Shown here: in pieces, positions 24,836 to 34,600 of the stretch
How the letters are laid out: every line of letters starts with the position of its first letter
Position numbering within the stretch: position 1 is the stretch's first letter
The notes under the pieces: model-generated
Database searches by the model: none
What the model saw: the letters and a program-made list of their open reading frames with translations, nothing else
What the model was told of the DNA's origin: nothing
Position numbers and translations under genes: made by a program
Assembly (NCBI GenBank): GCA_910588635.1
Contig: CAJUPW010000012.1
Location: 1-64,000 of the forward strand
Reading direction: 5' to 3'
DNA: 64,000 nt
DNA from: an uncultured Oscillospiraceae bacterium
GTDB lineage: Bacteria > Bacillota > Clostridia > Oscillospirales > Oscillospiraceae

Positions 24836-25678
24836 ATGGTATATGATATGATTGTATTGGGCTCCGGCCCCGCCGGGCTGGCGGCGGCCATTGCAGCCCG
24901 CGGCCGGGACAAGAGCGTCCTGGTCATCGGAAACCGCTGGCAGGACAGCCCTCTGGCCAAGGCGGAGCGGGTGGACAACTACCCCGGCCTCCCCGGCCGC
25001 ACCGGTCTGGAACTGCTGGAGGAGTTTTACCGCCACGCCCAAAGCGCGGGCACGGAGTTCGTGGTGGGCAAGGCCCTGTCCCTACTGGCCTGGGAGGGCT
25101 TTTCCATTACCGTTGGCTCTCAGGTGTATCGGGGAAAAGCTCTGATTCTGGCCCCCGGCGTGGTCCGGGCGGCCAAGTACCCGGGCGAGGCGGAATACCT
25201 GGGCCGGGGGGTGAGCTACTGCGCCACCTGCGACGGGATGCTCTACCGGGGCAGACCCGTCGCCGTGGTCGGTCTGGCCCCCGACGCCCCTCAGGAGACC
25301 AACTACCTCCACAGCCTGGGCTGTCAGGTAGTCTACGTCTCCCCCTGGCAGCCCCAGGGGCTGGACGGGGCCATCCCCTATGTGAAAGCCGGAAAGCTGG
25401 CCGTCAAAGGGGAGCAGACTGTCACCGGGCTGGAGGCGGACGGTGCCCTCCTCCCCTGTGCCGGGGTGTTCATCCTCCGGAAGGCGGTGGCTCCCACCGA
25501 CCTGCTGCCCACGCTGGAAACCGAGGCGGGAGTCATCAAGGTGGACCGGAAGATGGCCTCCAGCATCCCCGGAGTGTTCGCCGCCGGGGACTGCACCGGC
25601 GGGCCGCTCCAGGTATCCAAGGCGGTGGGAGAGGGCCATGTGGCCGCCCTGTCCGCCTGCGAATATTTAGACAAATGA
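24836..25678 (+). CDS. Thioredoxin reductase-like flavoprotein with altered NADPH site
   Basis: A 280-residue flavoprotein of the thioredoxin reductase family; typical NADPH-dependent TrxB is about 305-315 residues. The FAD site is intact (LGSGPAGLAAAIAA near the start and GVFAAGDC near the end), and the redox disulfide C129-A-T-C132 is present. The pyridine-nucleotide Rossmann motif, normally GxGxxA with a following arginine pair, reads VVGLAPDAPQETNYL (144 onward) and has lost its glycines. This resembles ferredoxin- or flavin-linked reductases of clostridia rather than NADPH-dependent TrxB. It lies 13 bases before a thioredoxin gene. ATG 24836 follows AGGAGTGA. Confidence 0.85.
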   Translation: MVYDMIVLGSGPAGLAAAIAARGRDKSVLVIGNRWQDSPLAKAERVDNYPGLPGRTGLELLEEFYRHAQSAGTEFVVGKALSLLAWEGFSITVGSQVYRGKALILAPGVVRAAKYPGEAEYLGRGVSYCATCDGMLYRGRPVAVVGLAPDAPQETNYLHSLGCQVVYVSPWQPQGLDGAIPYVKAGKLAVKGEQTVTGLEADGALLPCAGVFILRKAVAPTDLLPTLETEAGVIKVDRKMASSIPGVFAAGDCTGGPLQVSKAVGEGHVAALSACEYLDK

Positions 25679-25691
25679 AAGGAAGATTGTT

Positions 25692-26003
25692 ATGATCCAT
25701 TTCAACAAGGAGACCTTTGAAAAGGCCCTCGGCGAGGGCAGGCTGATGATGGTGGACTTCTGGGCCGAGTGGTGCGGTCCCTGTCAGATGCTGGGCCCCG
25801 TCATTGAGAAGCTGGCCGAAAATTACGAGGGCAAGGCCGTCGTTGGCAAGGTAAACACCGACGAGGAGCAGGAACTGGCCATGAGCTTCCACATCACCGG
25901 CATCCCCACCGTCATCTTCTTCAAGGACGGCAGGGAGATCGACCGGCTGGTGGGGGTCATGCCCCCCGACGCCTTCATTCAGGTGCTGGAGAAAAACCTG
26001 TAA
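25692..26003 (+). CDS. Thioredoxin
   Basis: A 103-residue classical thioredoxin with the active site W27-C28-G29-P30-C31 and the conserved cis-proline in TGIPTVIFFKDG. It reduces protein disulfides and is itself reduced by the flavoprotein encoded just upstream, with which it forms a two-gene operon. ATG 25692 follows AAAGGAAG. A terminator with a U-tract follows the stop by 8 bases. Confidence 0.96.
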   Translation: MIHFNKETFEKALGEGRLMMVDFWAEWCGPCQMLGPVIEKLAENYEGKAVVGKVNTDEEQELAMSFHITGIPTVIFFKDGREIDRLVGVMPPDAFIQVLEKNL

Positions 26004-26011
26004 CAGAGTCT

Positions 26012-26052
26012 CCGCCCTCCCGCCGTACGGGGGGAGGGCGGCCGTTGTTTTT
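26012..26052 (+). terminator. Terminator of thioredoxin operon
   Basis: CCGCCCTCCC (26012-26021) pairs with 26032-26041, followed by CCGTTGTTTTTA. Confidence 0.85.
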
Positions 26053-26431
26053 ACAGCACGTTGACCACCGTGGCCTGCTCCATCTCAGCCAGCAGCTCCA
26101 GCTGGGCCACCAGATCGGCGTTTGCCGCGTTGTACTGGTCGGGCTCCCGGAGCCGGAGATACTCCAGCACCTGCCGGAAGGCCCGCAGCACCTGGTCGGT
26201 GTCGCTGTGGCGCATGAGAGTGTGAAAGTAAAAATGGTGGTCCTGCCAGTCCTCGTAGACCTGCCGGGTGAGGGCCTCCGCCCGGTCCCAGTTCCCCTGT
26301 CCCGTCAGCGTCTGGGCCTGACGCAGCCGCTCCCCCATATTCCCGGTGAGCTTCTGGGCGTACCAGGCGTTGGTCAGGCTGGCCGCCAGCAGCAGAGCCA
26401 GCAGCCCCGCCGCGATCCAAAGTCGTTTCAT
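26051..26431 (-). CDS. DUF4363-family membrane-anchored protein
   Basis: A 126-residue protein with one N-terminal hydrophobic segment (about 4-22) and a helical extracytoplasmic part rich in Gln, Glu and Ala. It fits the DUF4363 family, which is commonly encoded beside DUF421/YetF genes as here, with only 11 bases between the two. The function is not known; the partner relationship rests on gene order. Part of a GTAGGGGGC half-repeat lies in the short gap between the genes. Confidence 0.7.
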   Translation of the reverse strand: MKRLWIAAGLLALLLAASLTNAWYAQKLTGNMGERLRQAQTLTGQGNWDRAEALTRQVYEDWQDHHFYFHTLMRHSDTDQVLRAFRQVLEYLRLREPDQYNAANADLVAQLELLAEMEQATVVNVL

Positions 26432-26442
26432 AAAACTGCCCC

Positions 26443-27117
26443 CTACGATTCCTTCTTGGCGAAGTAGACCGCGTCGGCCTCATCCACCAGCAGCAAAAAC
26501 ACCTGGGAAATATCCCGGCACCCCCGCTGGGCAAGCTGCTTGTCCAGCCAGGGGCGGTCGTGGCCCAGCAGCTTTAAATTGCGCTCCAGCAGCTTTCCGT
26601 CGCTGACCACCACCTGGGGCAGTCCCCCCTCCTCCACGCTCACCTTCAGGTCCCGGGCCGTGGGGGGCTTCTGGTTGGCGTAGGGCAGGATGGAGAGCAG
26701 GCCGTTGGTCTCCAGAATGGCGTATTTGATCTGGCTGAGATCGGTGTAGCCCTTGCCCCTCAGCTCCTCCAGCAGCTCGTCCAGGGTAAGGCGGGTCTTG
26801 GCCATCTCCTGCTGGTCCAGGGTCCCATTCCGGACGACGATGCTGGGCCGGCCGCACAGAAGCGCCCGGAACCGGACGCTCTTCATGGTGAGTACCGACA
26901 AAATCATGGTAACCGACAGCAGAGTCAGGATGGGCACCACCCCGGTGAGCAAGGGGATGCCGTAGTCCTGCATAGGCACTGAGGCCAGATCGGCGATGAT
27001 AAGGGAGAGCACCAGCTCGGAGGGCTCCAGCTCCCCCACCTGGCGCTTTCCCATCAGCCGCACCCCGGCGATAATGAGGATGTATAAAATAATTGTCCGT
27101 AACAGGCCGGTAAACAT
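26443..27117 (-). CDS. DUF421/YetF-family membrane protein
   Basis: A 224-residue protein with three N-terminal membrane segments (about 5-22, 35-55, 60-80) and a cytosolic domain. The signatures GVRLMGKRQVGELEPSELVL and the GRPSIVVRNGTLDQQEM block followed by LTLDELLEELRGKG are typical of YetF/YrbG proteins of spore formers. YetF-type proteins have been tied to spore germination or membrane functions in Bacillus, but the molecular role is not set. ATG 27117 follows AGGAGG. Likely forms an operon with the DUF4363 gene. Confidence 0.85.
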   Translation of the reverse strand: MFTGLLRTIILYILIIAGVRLMGKRQVGELEPSELVLSLIIADLASVPMQDYGIPLLTGVVPILTLLSVTMILSVLTMKSVRFRALLCGRPSIVVRNGTLDQQEMAKTRLTLDELLEELRGKGYTDLSQIKYAILETNGLLSILPYANQKPPTARDLKVSVEEGGLPQVVVSDGKLLERNLKLLGHDRPWLDKQLAQRGCRDISQVFLLLVDEADAVYFAKKES

Positions 27118-27223
27118 GCTTCTCGCCTCCTGTTTTTTCAGTCTTTCCCGGCCCTCAAAAATTTATCCTGCGAATTGCCCAAATATCCTCCGAATATTGA
27201 TACAGAAAAAGGGAAAACGCATC

Positions 27224-27252
27224 TTGCCAAGGGGCATTTTTTTCGATAAAAT
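27224..27252 (+). promoter_or_regulatory. Promoter of carAB
   Basis: TTGCCA (27224-27229) and TAAAAT (27247-27252) are 17 bases apart. A short TGCC-AAGG-GGCA stem with a run of T lies within the spacer region, so a terminator-like element overlaps the promoter. Confidence 0.55.
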
Positions 27253-27307
27253 AACTTGATTAGACTTACAGACGCAGAACTGGAACGGAAAGCGAGTGAA
27301 CGAAAGA

Positions 27308-28405
27308 ATGAAAGCGACCTTGATCTTAGCCAACGGGAGCATCTTCTCCGGCACCAGCATCGGCTCCACCGAGACGAGGGTGTGCGAGATGGTGTTCAAC
27401 ACCTCCATGGCCGGCTACCAGGAGATTCTCACCGACCCCTCCTACGCCGGACAGGGCGTGGTCATGTCCTATCCCCTCATCGGCAATTACGGGGTCAACA
27501 GCGAGGACAACGAGTCCCGCAGGCCCTGGGCAGAGGCCCTTGTGGTCCGCCATCTGTCCCCCCGGGGGAGCAACTTCCGCTGTGAGGGCGATCTGGGCAG
27601 CTATTTGAAGGAACACAACATCACCGGCATCCAGGGCGTAGACACCCGGGCGCTGACTAAGATACTCCGCAGTGAGGGGAGCATGAACGGAATGCTCACC
27701 TGTGCGGAGCATTTTAATATCGCCAAGGTGCTGGAACAGCTGAAAACCTACAAGGTGGAAAACACCGTGGCGCTGGTCACCCGGACCGAGCCCGAGGTAT
27801 TCCCCGCCTGCGGCGAGGAGCGCTTCCATGTGGCCATGATGGATTACGGCGTCAAGCAGCACATGATCGAGTGCCTGCGCAAGCGGGGCTGCAGGGTGAC
27901 GGCTCTGCCCGCCTCCACCTCCGCCGGGGAAGTGCTCTCCGGGGGGTACGACGGTGTGATGCTCTCCAACGGCCCCGGCGACCCGGCGGAAAACACCGCC
28001 ATCATCGAGGAGCTGAAAACGCTCTATGCCAGCGATATCCCTCTCTTCGGCGTCTGCCTGGGCCACCAGCTTCTGGCCCTGGCCACCGGAGCCAGGACCG
28101 GCCGGCTGGCCTACGGCCACCGGGGGGGCAACCACCCCGTCCGGGATTTGGCGAAGGGCCGGGTGTTCATCACCAGCCAGAACCACGGCTACATGGTGCT
28201 CTCTGACTCGGTAGACCCCTCTGTGGCCGAGGTGAGCCACGTCAACGTCAACGACGGCACCTGCGAGGGTCTGAACTACAAACGGCCCGACTGCTTCACC
28301 ACCCAGTTCCATCCCGAGGCCAACGCCGGCCCCAGGGACACCGAGTATCTGTTCAACCGCTTTATCGACAATATGGCCGCCAGGAAATCGGGAGGTGACA
28401 AGTAA
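27308..28405 (+). CDS. carA: Carbamoyl-phosphate synthase small (glutaminase) subunit
   Basis: A 365-residue subunit that splits glutamine and channels ammonia to CarB for pyrimidine and arginine synthesis. The N-terminal CPSase domain starts MKATLILANGSIFSGTSIGS. The class I amidotransferase triad is visible: C250 in FGVCLGHQLLALATG, and His/Glu in TQFHPEANAGP. ATG 27308 is chosen because the family starts here; a GTG at 27296 is possible, and neither has a strong ribosome site. The stop codon overlaps the carB ATG (TAATG). No pyrR or PyrR-binding leader is seen in the short 55-base leader. Confidence 0.95.
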   Translation: MKATLILANGSIFSGTSIGSTETRVCEMVFNTSMAGYQEILTDPSYAGQGVVMSYPLIGNYGVNSEDNESRRPWAEALVVRHLSPRGSNFRCEGDLGSYLKEHNITGIQGVDTRALTKILRSEGSMNGMLTCAEHFNIAKVLEQLKTYKVENTVALVTRTEPEVFPACGEERFHVAMMDYGVKQHMIECLRKRGCRVTALPASTSAGEVLSGGYDGVMLSNGPGDPAENTAIIEELKTLYASDIPLFGVCLGHQLLALATGARTGRLAYGHRGGNHPVRDLAKGRVFITSQNHGYMVLSDSVDPSVAEVSHVNVNDGTCEGLNYKRPDCFTTQFHPEANAGPRDTEYLFNRFIDNMAARKSGGDK

Positions 28406-31400
28406 TGCCCAAGTATACCGACGTGAAGAAGGTGCTGGTGCTGGGCTCCGGCCCCATCGTCATCGGCCAGGCCGCGGAGTTTGACTACGCCGGCACCCAG
28501 GCCTGCCGCGCCCTGAAGGAGGAGGGCCTGGAGGTGGTGCTGGTTAACTCCAACCCCGCCACCATCATGACCGACAAGGACATCGCCGACCATGTGTATA
28601 TCGAACCGCTGAACATCCCCTCCGTCACACAGGTCATCGAGATGGAGCGGCCCGACTCCATCCTGCCCACCCTGGGCGGCCAGACCGGCCTGAACCTGGC
28701 CATGGCCCTCCACGAGGACGGGACCCTGGCCAAGTATGGCGTCCGCCTGCTGGGCACATCCCCCGAGTCTATCCGCAAAGCTGAGGACCGCCAGGGCTTC
28801 AAGGACTGCATGGAGTCCATCGGTCAGCCCTGCGTCACCTCCCTGGTGGTGGAGAGCGTTCAGGACGCCGTCTCCTTCGCCGAGAGCATCGGCTACCCGG
28901 TCATCGTCCGGCCCGCCTACACCCTGGGCGGCACCGGCGGGGGCATCGCCTACGACCGCTCCTCCCTGGAGGAGATCGCCGACCGGGGCATCAACCTCAG
29001 CCGTGTGGGTCAGGTGCTCATCGAGCGGTGCATCGCCGGCTGGAAGGAGATCGAGTTCGAGGTCATGCGGGACGGCGCCGGCAACGTCATCACCATCTGC
29101 TCCATGGAAAACATCGACCCTGTGGGCGTCCACACCGGCGACTCCATCGTGGTGGCCCCCACCCAGACCCTGGCCAACAGGGAGTTCCAGATGCTCCGCT
29201 CCGCCGCCCTGGACATCATCTCCGCCCTGGAGATCGAGGGCGGGTGCAACGTGCAGTTCGCCCTGAACCCCGACTCCTTTGAGTACGCCGTCATCGAGGT
29301 CAATCCCCGGGTGTCCCGGTCCTCCGCCCTGGCCTCCAAGGCCACCGGCTACCCCATCGCCAAGGTGGCGGCGAAAGTCGCCCTGGGCTACACCCTGGAC
29401 GAGATACCCAACGCCGTCACCGGCAAGACCAAGGCCTGCTTCGAGCCCGCCATCGACTACTGCGTGCTGAAAATCCCCCGTCTGCCCTTTGACAAGTTCA
29501 CCACCGCCAGCCGCACCCTGGGCACCCAGATGAAGGCCACCGGCGAGGTCATGGCCATCGCCAATTCCTTCGAGGGGGCCGTCATGAAGGCCATCCGCTC
29601 CCTGGAGCTGAACGTCCGGGCTCTCAAGCTGGACAAGCTGGAGAAGCTGTACACCGATGAGATCGAGGAGCTGCTGGTCAACGTCACCGACGAGCGGCTG
29701 TTCGTGGTGGCCGAGGCTCTGCGCCGGGGCTTCTCCCCTCAGAAGATTTACTCCATCACCAAGATGGATATCTGGTTCCTGGACGGCTTCAAACGGATCA
29801 TCGACATGGAGGAGGAGCTCAAGCGCTGCAAGGGCGAACCGGATGTCGACACCCTGAAGCGGGCCAAGGAGATGTGCTTCGCCGACAGCTATATCGGCGC
29901 CCTGTGCGGCATGACCCAGGCCGATGTGAAGGCCTTGCGGGAGCGGTACAGTATCATCCCCGCCTTCAAGATGGTGGATACCTGCGCCGCCGAGTTCGAT
30001 GCCGAGACCCCCTATTACTACTCCACCTACGACGGAGAGAACGAGGCCCGGGACGACGGGTCGGGGCGGAAAAAGGTGCTGGTGCTGGGCTCCGGCCCCA
30101 TCCGCATCGGCCAGGGCATCGAGTTTGACTACTGCTCCGTCCACTCCGTCTGGGCGCTCCGCAAGCTGGGCTGCGAGACCATCATCGTCAACAACAACCC
30201 GGAGACCGTCTCCACCGACTTCGACGTGGCCGACAAGCTGTACTTTGAGCCGCTGACCGCCGAGGACGTGCAGAACATCGTGGAACAGGAAAAGCCATGG
30301 GGAGCGGTGGTCCAGTTCGGGGGCCAGACCGCCATCAAGCTGGCCAAGGCTCTCACCGACATGGGCGTCCGGCTGCTGGGCACCCCCGCAGACGGCGTGG
30401 ATGCCGCCGAGGACCGGGAGCGGTTTGATGAGATTCTGCAGAAGTGCTCCATCCCCCGGGCCAGGGGCAGGACCGTCTTCACCACCCAGGAGGCACTGGA
30501 CGCCGCCCACGAGCTGGGCTACCCCGTGCTGGTGCGGCCCTCCTACGTGCTGGGCGGACAGGGCATGGAAATCGCCTACACCGACCGGAACATTGAGGAG
30601 TTCATGAGGATCATCAACATGACCGTTCAGGAACACCCCATTCTGGTGGACAAGTACCTCATGGGCCGAGAGCTGGAGGTCGACGGCGTGTTCGACGGGG
30701 AGGACATCCTCATCCCCGGCATCATGGAGCACGTGGAGCGGGCCGGCGTTCACTCCGGAGACTCCATCGCCGTCTATCCCCCCCTCCACCTGGAGCAGAA
30801 GCACCGGGACCTGATCCTCAAGCACACCAAGAGCATGGCCGGACACCTGGGGGTGGTGGGCCTCATCAACGCCCAGTATATCCTCTATGACGACGACATC
30901 TATGTGATCGAGGTCAACCCCCGGTCCTCCCGCACCATCCCCTATATCTCCAAGGTCACCGGCGTGCCCATCATTGACCTGGCTACCCGGGTGATGCTGG
31001 GAGAGAAGCTCCGCGATATGGAATACGGCACCGGCATCTACAGGGAAGCCGACTACTTTGCCGTCAAGGCCCCGGTATTTTCCTTCGAGAAGCTCACCGA
31101 CGTGGACACCGGCCTGGGCCCCGAGATGAAATCCACCGGCGAGGTGCTGGGACTGGCCGAGACCTATCCTCAGGCCCTCCTCAAGGCCTTTAAGGGCTCC
31201 GGAATGCGGGCCCCCAAGCGAGGCGGCCGGATCATCGTCACTGTGAAGGACGAGGACAAGGGGGAGATCGTAGCCATCGCCCGGGGCTTCGAGGAGATGG
31301 GTGTGGAGCTGTACGCCACCGCCGGCACCTGCCAGACCCTCACCGACGCGGGCATCCAGTGCAAGGGCGTCAACCGGGTGTCCCAGGCCCACCCCAACAT

Positions 31401-31614
31401 CCTGGACATGATCGCGTCCGGCACCGTGGACCTGATTATCAACACTCCCACCCGGGGCCGCAAGCACGACAGCGACGGCTTCCGCATCCGCCGCTCCGCT
31501 GTGGAGCACGGGGTGGGCTGCGTCACCTCGGTGGACACCGCCAGGGCCTTGCTCACCGTCCGGCAGCAGAGCCGCAGCGAGGACCTGACTCCCATCGACA
31601 TCACGAAAATCTAA
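28405..31614 (+). CDS. carB: Carbamoyl-phosphate synthase large subunit
   Basis: A 1069-residue, full-length synthetase with two homologous ATP-grasp halves. The first half starts VLVLGSGPIVIGQAAEFDYAG, the second (about residue 557) VLVLGSGPIRIGQGIEFDY. RPAYTLGGTGGGIAYD and RPSYVLGGQGMEIAY are the ATP-binding loops. The C-terminal MGS-like regulatory domain (about 935 on) includes YATAGTCQTLTDAGI and NTPTRGRKHDSDGFRIRR. It forms carbamoyl phosphate from bicarbonate, two ATP and CarA-delivered ammonia. A perfect terminator follows. Confidence 0.98.
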   Translation: MPKYTDVKKVLVLGSGPIVIGQAAEFDYAGTQACRALKEEGLEVVLVNSNPATIMTDKDIADHVYIEPLNIPSVTQVIEMERPDSILPTLGGQTGLNLAMALHEDGTLAKYGVRLLGTSPESIRKAEDRQGFKDCMESIGQPCVTSLVVESVQDAVSFAESIGYPVIVRPAYTLGGTGGGIAYDRSSLEEIADRGINLSRVGQVLIERCIAGWKEIEFEVMRDGAGNVITICSMENIDPVGVHTGDSIVVAPTQTLANREFQMLRSAALDIISALEIEGGCNVQFALNPDSFEYAVIEVNPRVSRSSALASKATGYPIAKVAAKVALGYTLDEIPNAVTGKTKACFEPAIDYCVLKIPRLPFDKFTTASRTLGTQMKATGEVMAIANSFEGAVMKAIRSLELNVRALKLDKLEKLYTDEIEELLVNVTDERLFVVAEALRRGFSPQKIYSITKMDIWFLDGFKRIIDMEEELKRCKGEPDVDTLKRAKEMCFADSYIGALCGMTQADVKALRERYSIIPAFKMVDTCAAEFDAETPYYYSTYDGENEARDDGSGRKKVLVLGSGPIRIGQGIEFDYCSVHSVWALRKLGCETIIVNNNPETVSTDFDVADKLYFEPLTAEDVQNIVEQEKPWGAVVQFGGQTAIKLAKALTDMGVRLLGTPADGVDAAEDRERFDEILQKCSIPRARGRTVFTTQEALDAAHELGYPVLVRPSYVLGGQGMEIAYTDRNIEEFMRIINMTVQEHPILVDKYLMGRELEVDGVFDGEDILIPGIMEHVERAGVHSGDSIAVYPPLHLEQKHRDLILKHTKSMAGHLGVVGLINAQYILYDDDIYVIEVNPRSSRTIPYISKVTGVPIIDLATRVMLGEKLRDMEYGTGIYREADYFAVKAPVFSFEKLTDVDTGLGPEMKSTGEVLGLAETYPQALLKAFKGSGMRAPKRGGRIIVTVKDEDKGEIVAIARGFEEMGVELYATAGTCQTLTDAGIQCKGVNRVSQAHPNILDMIASGTVDLIINTPTRGRKHDSDGFRIRRSAVEHGVGCVTSVDTARALLTVRQQSRSEDLTPIDITKI

Positions 31615-31617
31615 GCG

Positions 31618-31647
31618 AAAGGCCCCCGGCTTACGCCGGGGGCCTTT
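31618..31647. terminator. Bidirectional terminator after carB
   Basis: AAAGGCCCCCGGC and its exact complement flank TTAC, giving a 13-bp stem ending in TTTCC on one side and AAAG on the other. Confidence 0.88.
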
Positions 31648-31659
31648 CCATGCCGTTAT

Positions 31660-34600
31660 TCAGCTCAGCATATGATCTAACGTCTCCAACAGCTTTTTAA
31701 TGTTAATGGGCTTGGAGATATGGCCGTTCATTCCGACTCGCAAGGCCTCCTGTTTGTCCTCCTCGAAAGCGTTGGCGGTCATGGCCAGAATGGGGATATT
31801 GGCCAGCTCCCGGTTCTCCAGCCGGCGGATCAGCTTGGTGGCCTCATAGCCGCTCATTACGGGCATTTGTACGTCCATCAGCACCAGCTGGAAGTGTCCC
31901 GGCTGGGACTGGCTGACCATCTCCACAGCCTTCCGGCCGTTTTCCGCCCTCTCCACCTGGAAGCCGGCCTCGCTCAGGATCACGGTGGCGATCTCCTGGT
32001 TCAGCTCGTTGTCCTCCACCAGCAGGATACGCCCGGTCTTGAGGGGCGCCGGCTCAGCGTCCTCCGCCGCTTTCTCCGGCTCCTCCTTCACCAGGGACGC
32101 AAGGCAGCTGCGCAGCTCGGACAGGAACAGTGGCTTGGCGCAGAAAGCGGTGACCCCCGCCTCCCGGGCCTCCTCCTCGATATCCGACCAGTCGTAGGCG
32201 GTGAGGACGATGATCGGCACCTCATCGCCGGTCTCCTTGCGGATTCGGCGGGCTACCTCAATGCCGTTCATGTCGGGCAGCAGCCAGTCGATGATGTAGA
32301 CACTGTAGTCATCCTCCCGCATCACGGCCTGACGGGTACGCAGCACCGCCTCCTTGCCGGACAGGGTCCACTCCGCCCGCATTCCGATCTGCTGGAGCAT
32401 ACAGGACACGCTGTCGCAGGTGTTGAAGTCGTCGTCCACCACCAGGGCCCGGCATCCTTTCAGCTCCGGGATGGTCTGCGGCTCACGCGCCCCCTCCTCG
32501 CCGCTCAGCCGGAGGGTGAGGCTCACCGTAAACTCCGTCCCCACGCCTTGCCGGCTCTTCACCGAGATGGTCCCGTCCATCATATCCACGATGTTTCTGG
32601 TGATGGCCATGCCCAGGCCAGTGCCCTGAACGCCGCTGGTAGTGGAGTTGTACTCCCGCTCGAAGGGCTCAAAGATATGGGCGACAAACTCCTCGCTCAT
32701 CCCGATGCCGGTGTCCTTCACACAGAACTCATATCTGGCGTATCCCGCCGGGGCCCCCGGCTTCTCCGTCACGCGGACGCTGACCACGCCCCCCGCTGGG
32801 GTGTACTTGATGGAATTGCTCAGCAGGTTGAGCAGAATCTGGTTTAGACGCAGGCGGTCGCAGCAGATGTCCTCGTTGATTACGTCCACCGCGTCCATAT
32901 ACAGCTCCAGCTGCTTGGCATGGACGTCCGCATGCACAATGTTGCGCAGCCCGTGAAGGATATCGGGCAAGGAACAAGGCTTCTCCTCCAGTGACATCTT
33001 CCCGCTCTCAATTCGGCTCATATCCAGCACGTCGTTGATGAGGCTGAGCAGGTGGTTGCTGGATGTCATAATTTTTTTCAGATAGCCCTCCACCTGGTCC
33101 CGCTGGTCGATGTGGGTGGTGGCCAGGGCTGTAAAGCCGATAATGGCGTTCATGGGGGTGCGGATATCGTGGGACATGTTGGACAGGAAAGTGCTTTTGG
33201 CCTTGTTGGCCCGGTTTGCCTGCATCAGGGCGTCCTCCAACAGGTCCATCCGCTCGATCTCCCGGCGGGTATCCTCGTCCACATTCCTGAAGCCCAGCAC
33301 CACCTCCCGGCGGTTCTCCCACTGGCCCGCCCGGACCGCTTTCATCTGAAAATAGCGGAGCTCTCCTCCGCACATCACCCGGTAGTTGAGGATATATGTA
33401 TTTCTCTGGTTCAGCCGCTCGCCCAAGTCCTCGAAGGACACCGCCTGGCGCACCAGTTCCCTGTCCTCCTCATAGACACATCGGTCAATATAGCGGCTCA
33501 GGCTCTCCCGGATGGGCCGGTCCTCCACAAATATCTCGTCCAGAACGTCAAGCTTGCAGTCGTGAATCCGCAGAGGCCCGCCCTCGCCGGTATCCAGATC
33601 AAAATGACACACCAGGTTGTAGTCCACACTCAGGGCCTGGACCAGCTCGGCCTGCCGCTGCTCGTTTTCCGCCCGCTCCCGCTCCTCCCGGAGCCTCTGG
33701 GTTGTATAGTCCAGCAGGAAGCGCTGATAGAACAGCTTTCCGTCCTCCTCCATCAGCTTGATATTGGCCATCACATGGAGAATTTCACCGTTGGCATGCT
33801 TCACCCGGTATTCGACATTGGTGCTGTCTCCCACCTTGTCCAGCGACTGGATGCTGGTCCGGAGCTTGGCCTGGTCCTCCGGCATCACAGAGGAAGCAAC
33901 CATCTCGAAGCCGCTGTCCAGCAGCTCCTTCTCAGAGCTGTAGCCCAATATCTGAAGGGCCGCCCGGTTGATGCTGATAATGCGGGAACCGTCCAGGGTA
34001 TGGCACATCACGCCGCAGTCCATGGAGGTAAAGAGGTTTTCCAGCTCCCGGTTTTTATTCACAATCTCCTGTTCGTAAGCCCGCTCCTGTGTAATGTCAA
34101 TGGCCAGGCCCACGGTGCCCATCACGCTGCCGTCGCAGTCGTACAGGGGGGACTTGTAGGTGGTCAGCAGACGGGTCCCTCCGCCGGTCTGGATGGTCTC
34201 CTCTGAGACGCAGGTCTGCTCCGTCTCCATGACGACCCGCTCCGACTCAATGCAGGCGGGGTCGTCCTGCTCCACATCCCAGATGTATGCGTGGCCTTTG
34301 CCCTGCACTTGCTCTCTGGTCTTGTTCACCGTGTCGCAGAAAGCGTCGTTCACCTTCTCGTGGATGCCGTTCTTGTCCTTGTACCACACCAGACTAGGCG
34401 TGCTGTTTATGGTGGCCTCCAAGAACTGACTTTCCTGCCACAGGTCCAGACGCAGCTTCTGTTTCTCCTGCCAGCGGGTAAAGCGGTAGACCAGCTCCTT
34501 CCTGGTCATGGGCAGCGTCCACACCTCGTCCGCCAGAGACAGGCTGTCCTCCAGCAGCGCAATCTGCTCCTTGTCCAACAGGAGGATCAGTTTTGCGGAG

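Noticed and set aside
27118..27307. PyrR attenuator before carAB
   Set aside because: The transcript leader after the promoter at 27224-27252 is only about 50 bases, too short for the three-stem PyrR attenuator; only one small stem is seen.
28276..31509. 1077-codon open frame antisense to carB
   Set aside because: Shadow frame produced by GC-rich codons of carB; no ribosome site, no family resemblance, low-complexity His/Gly/Val composition.
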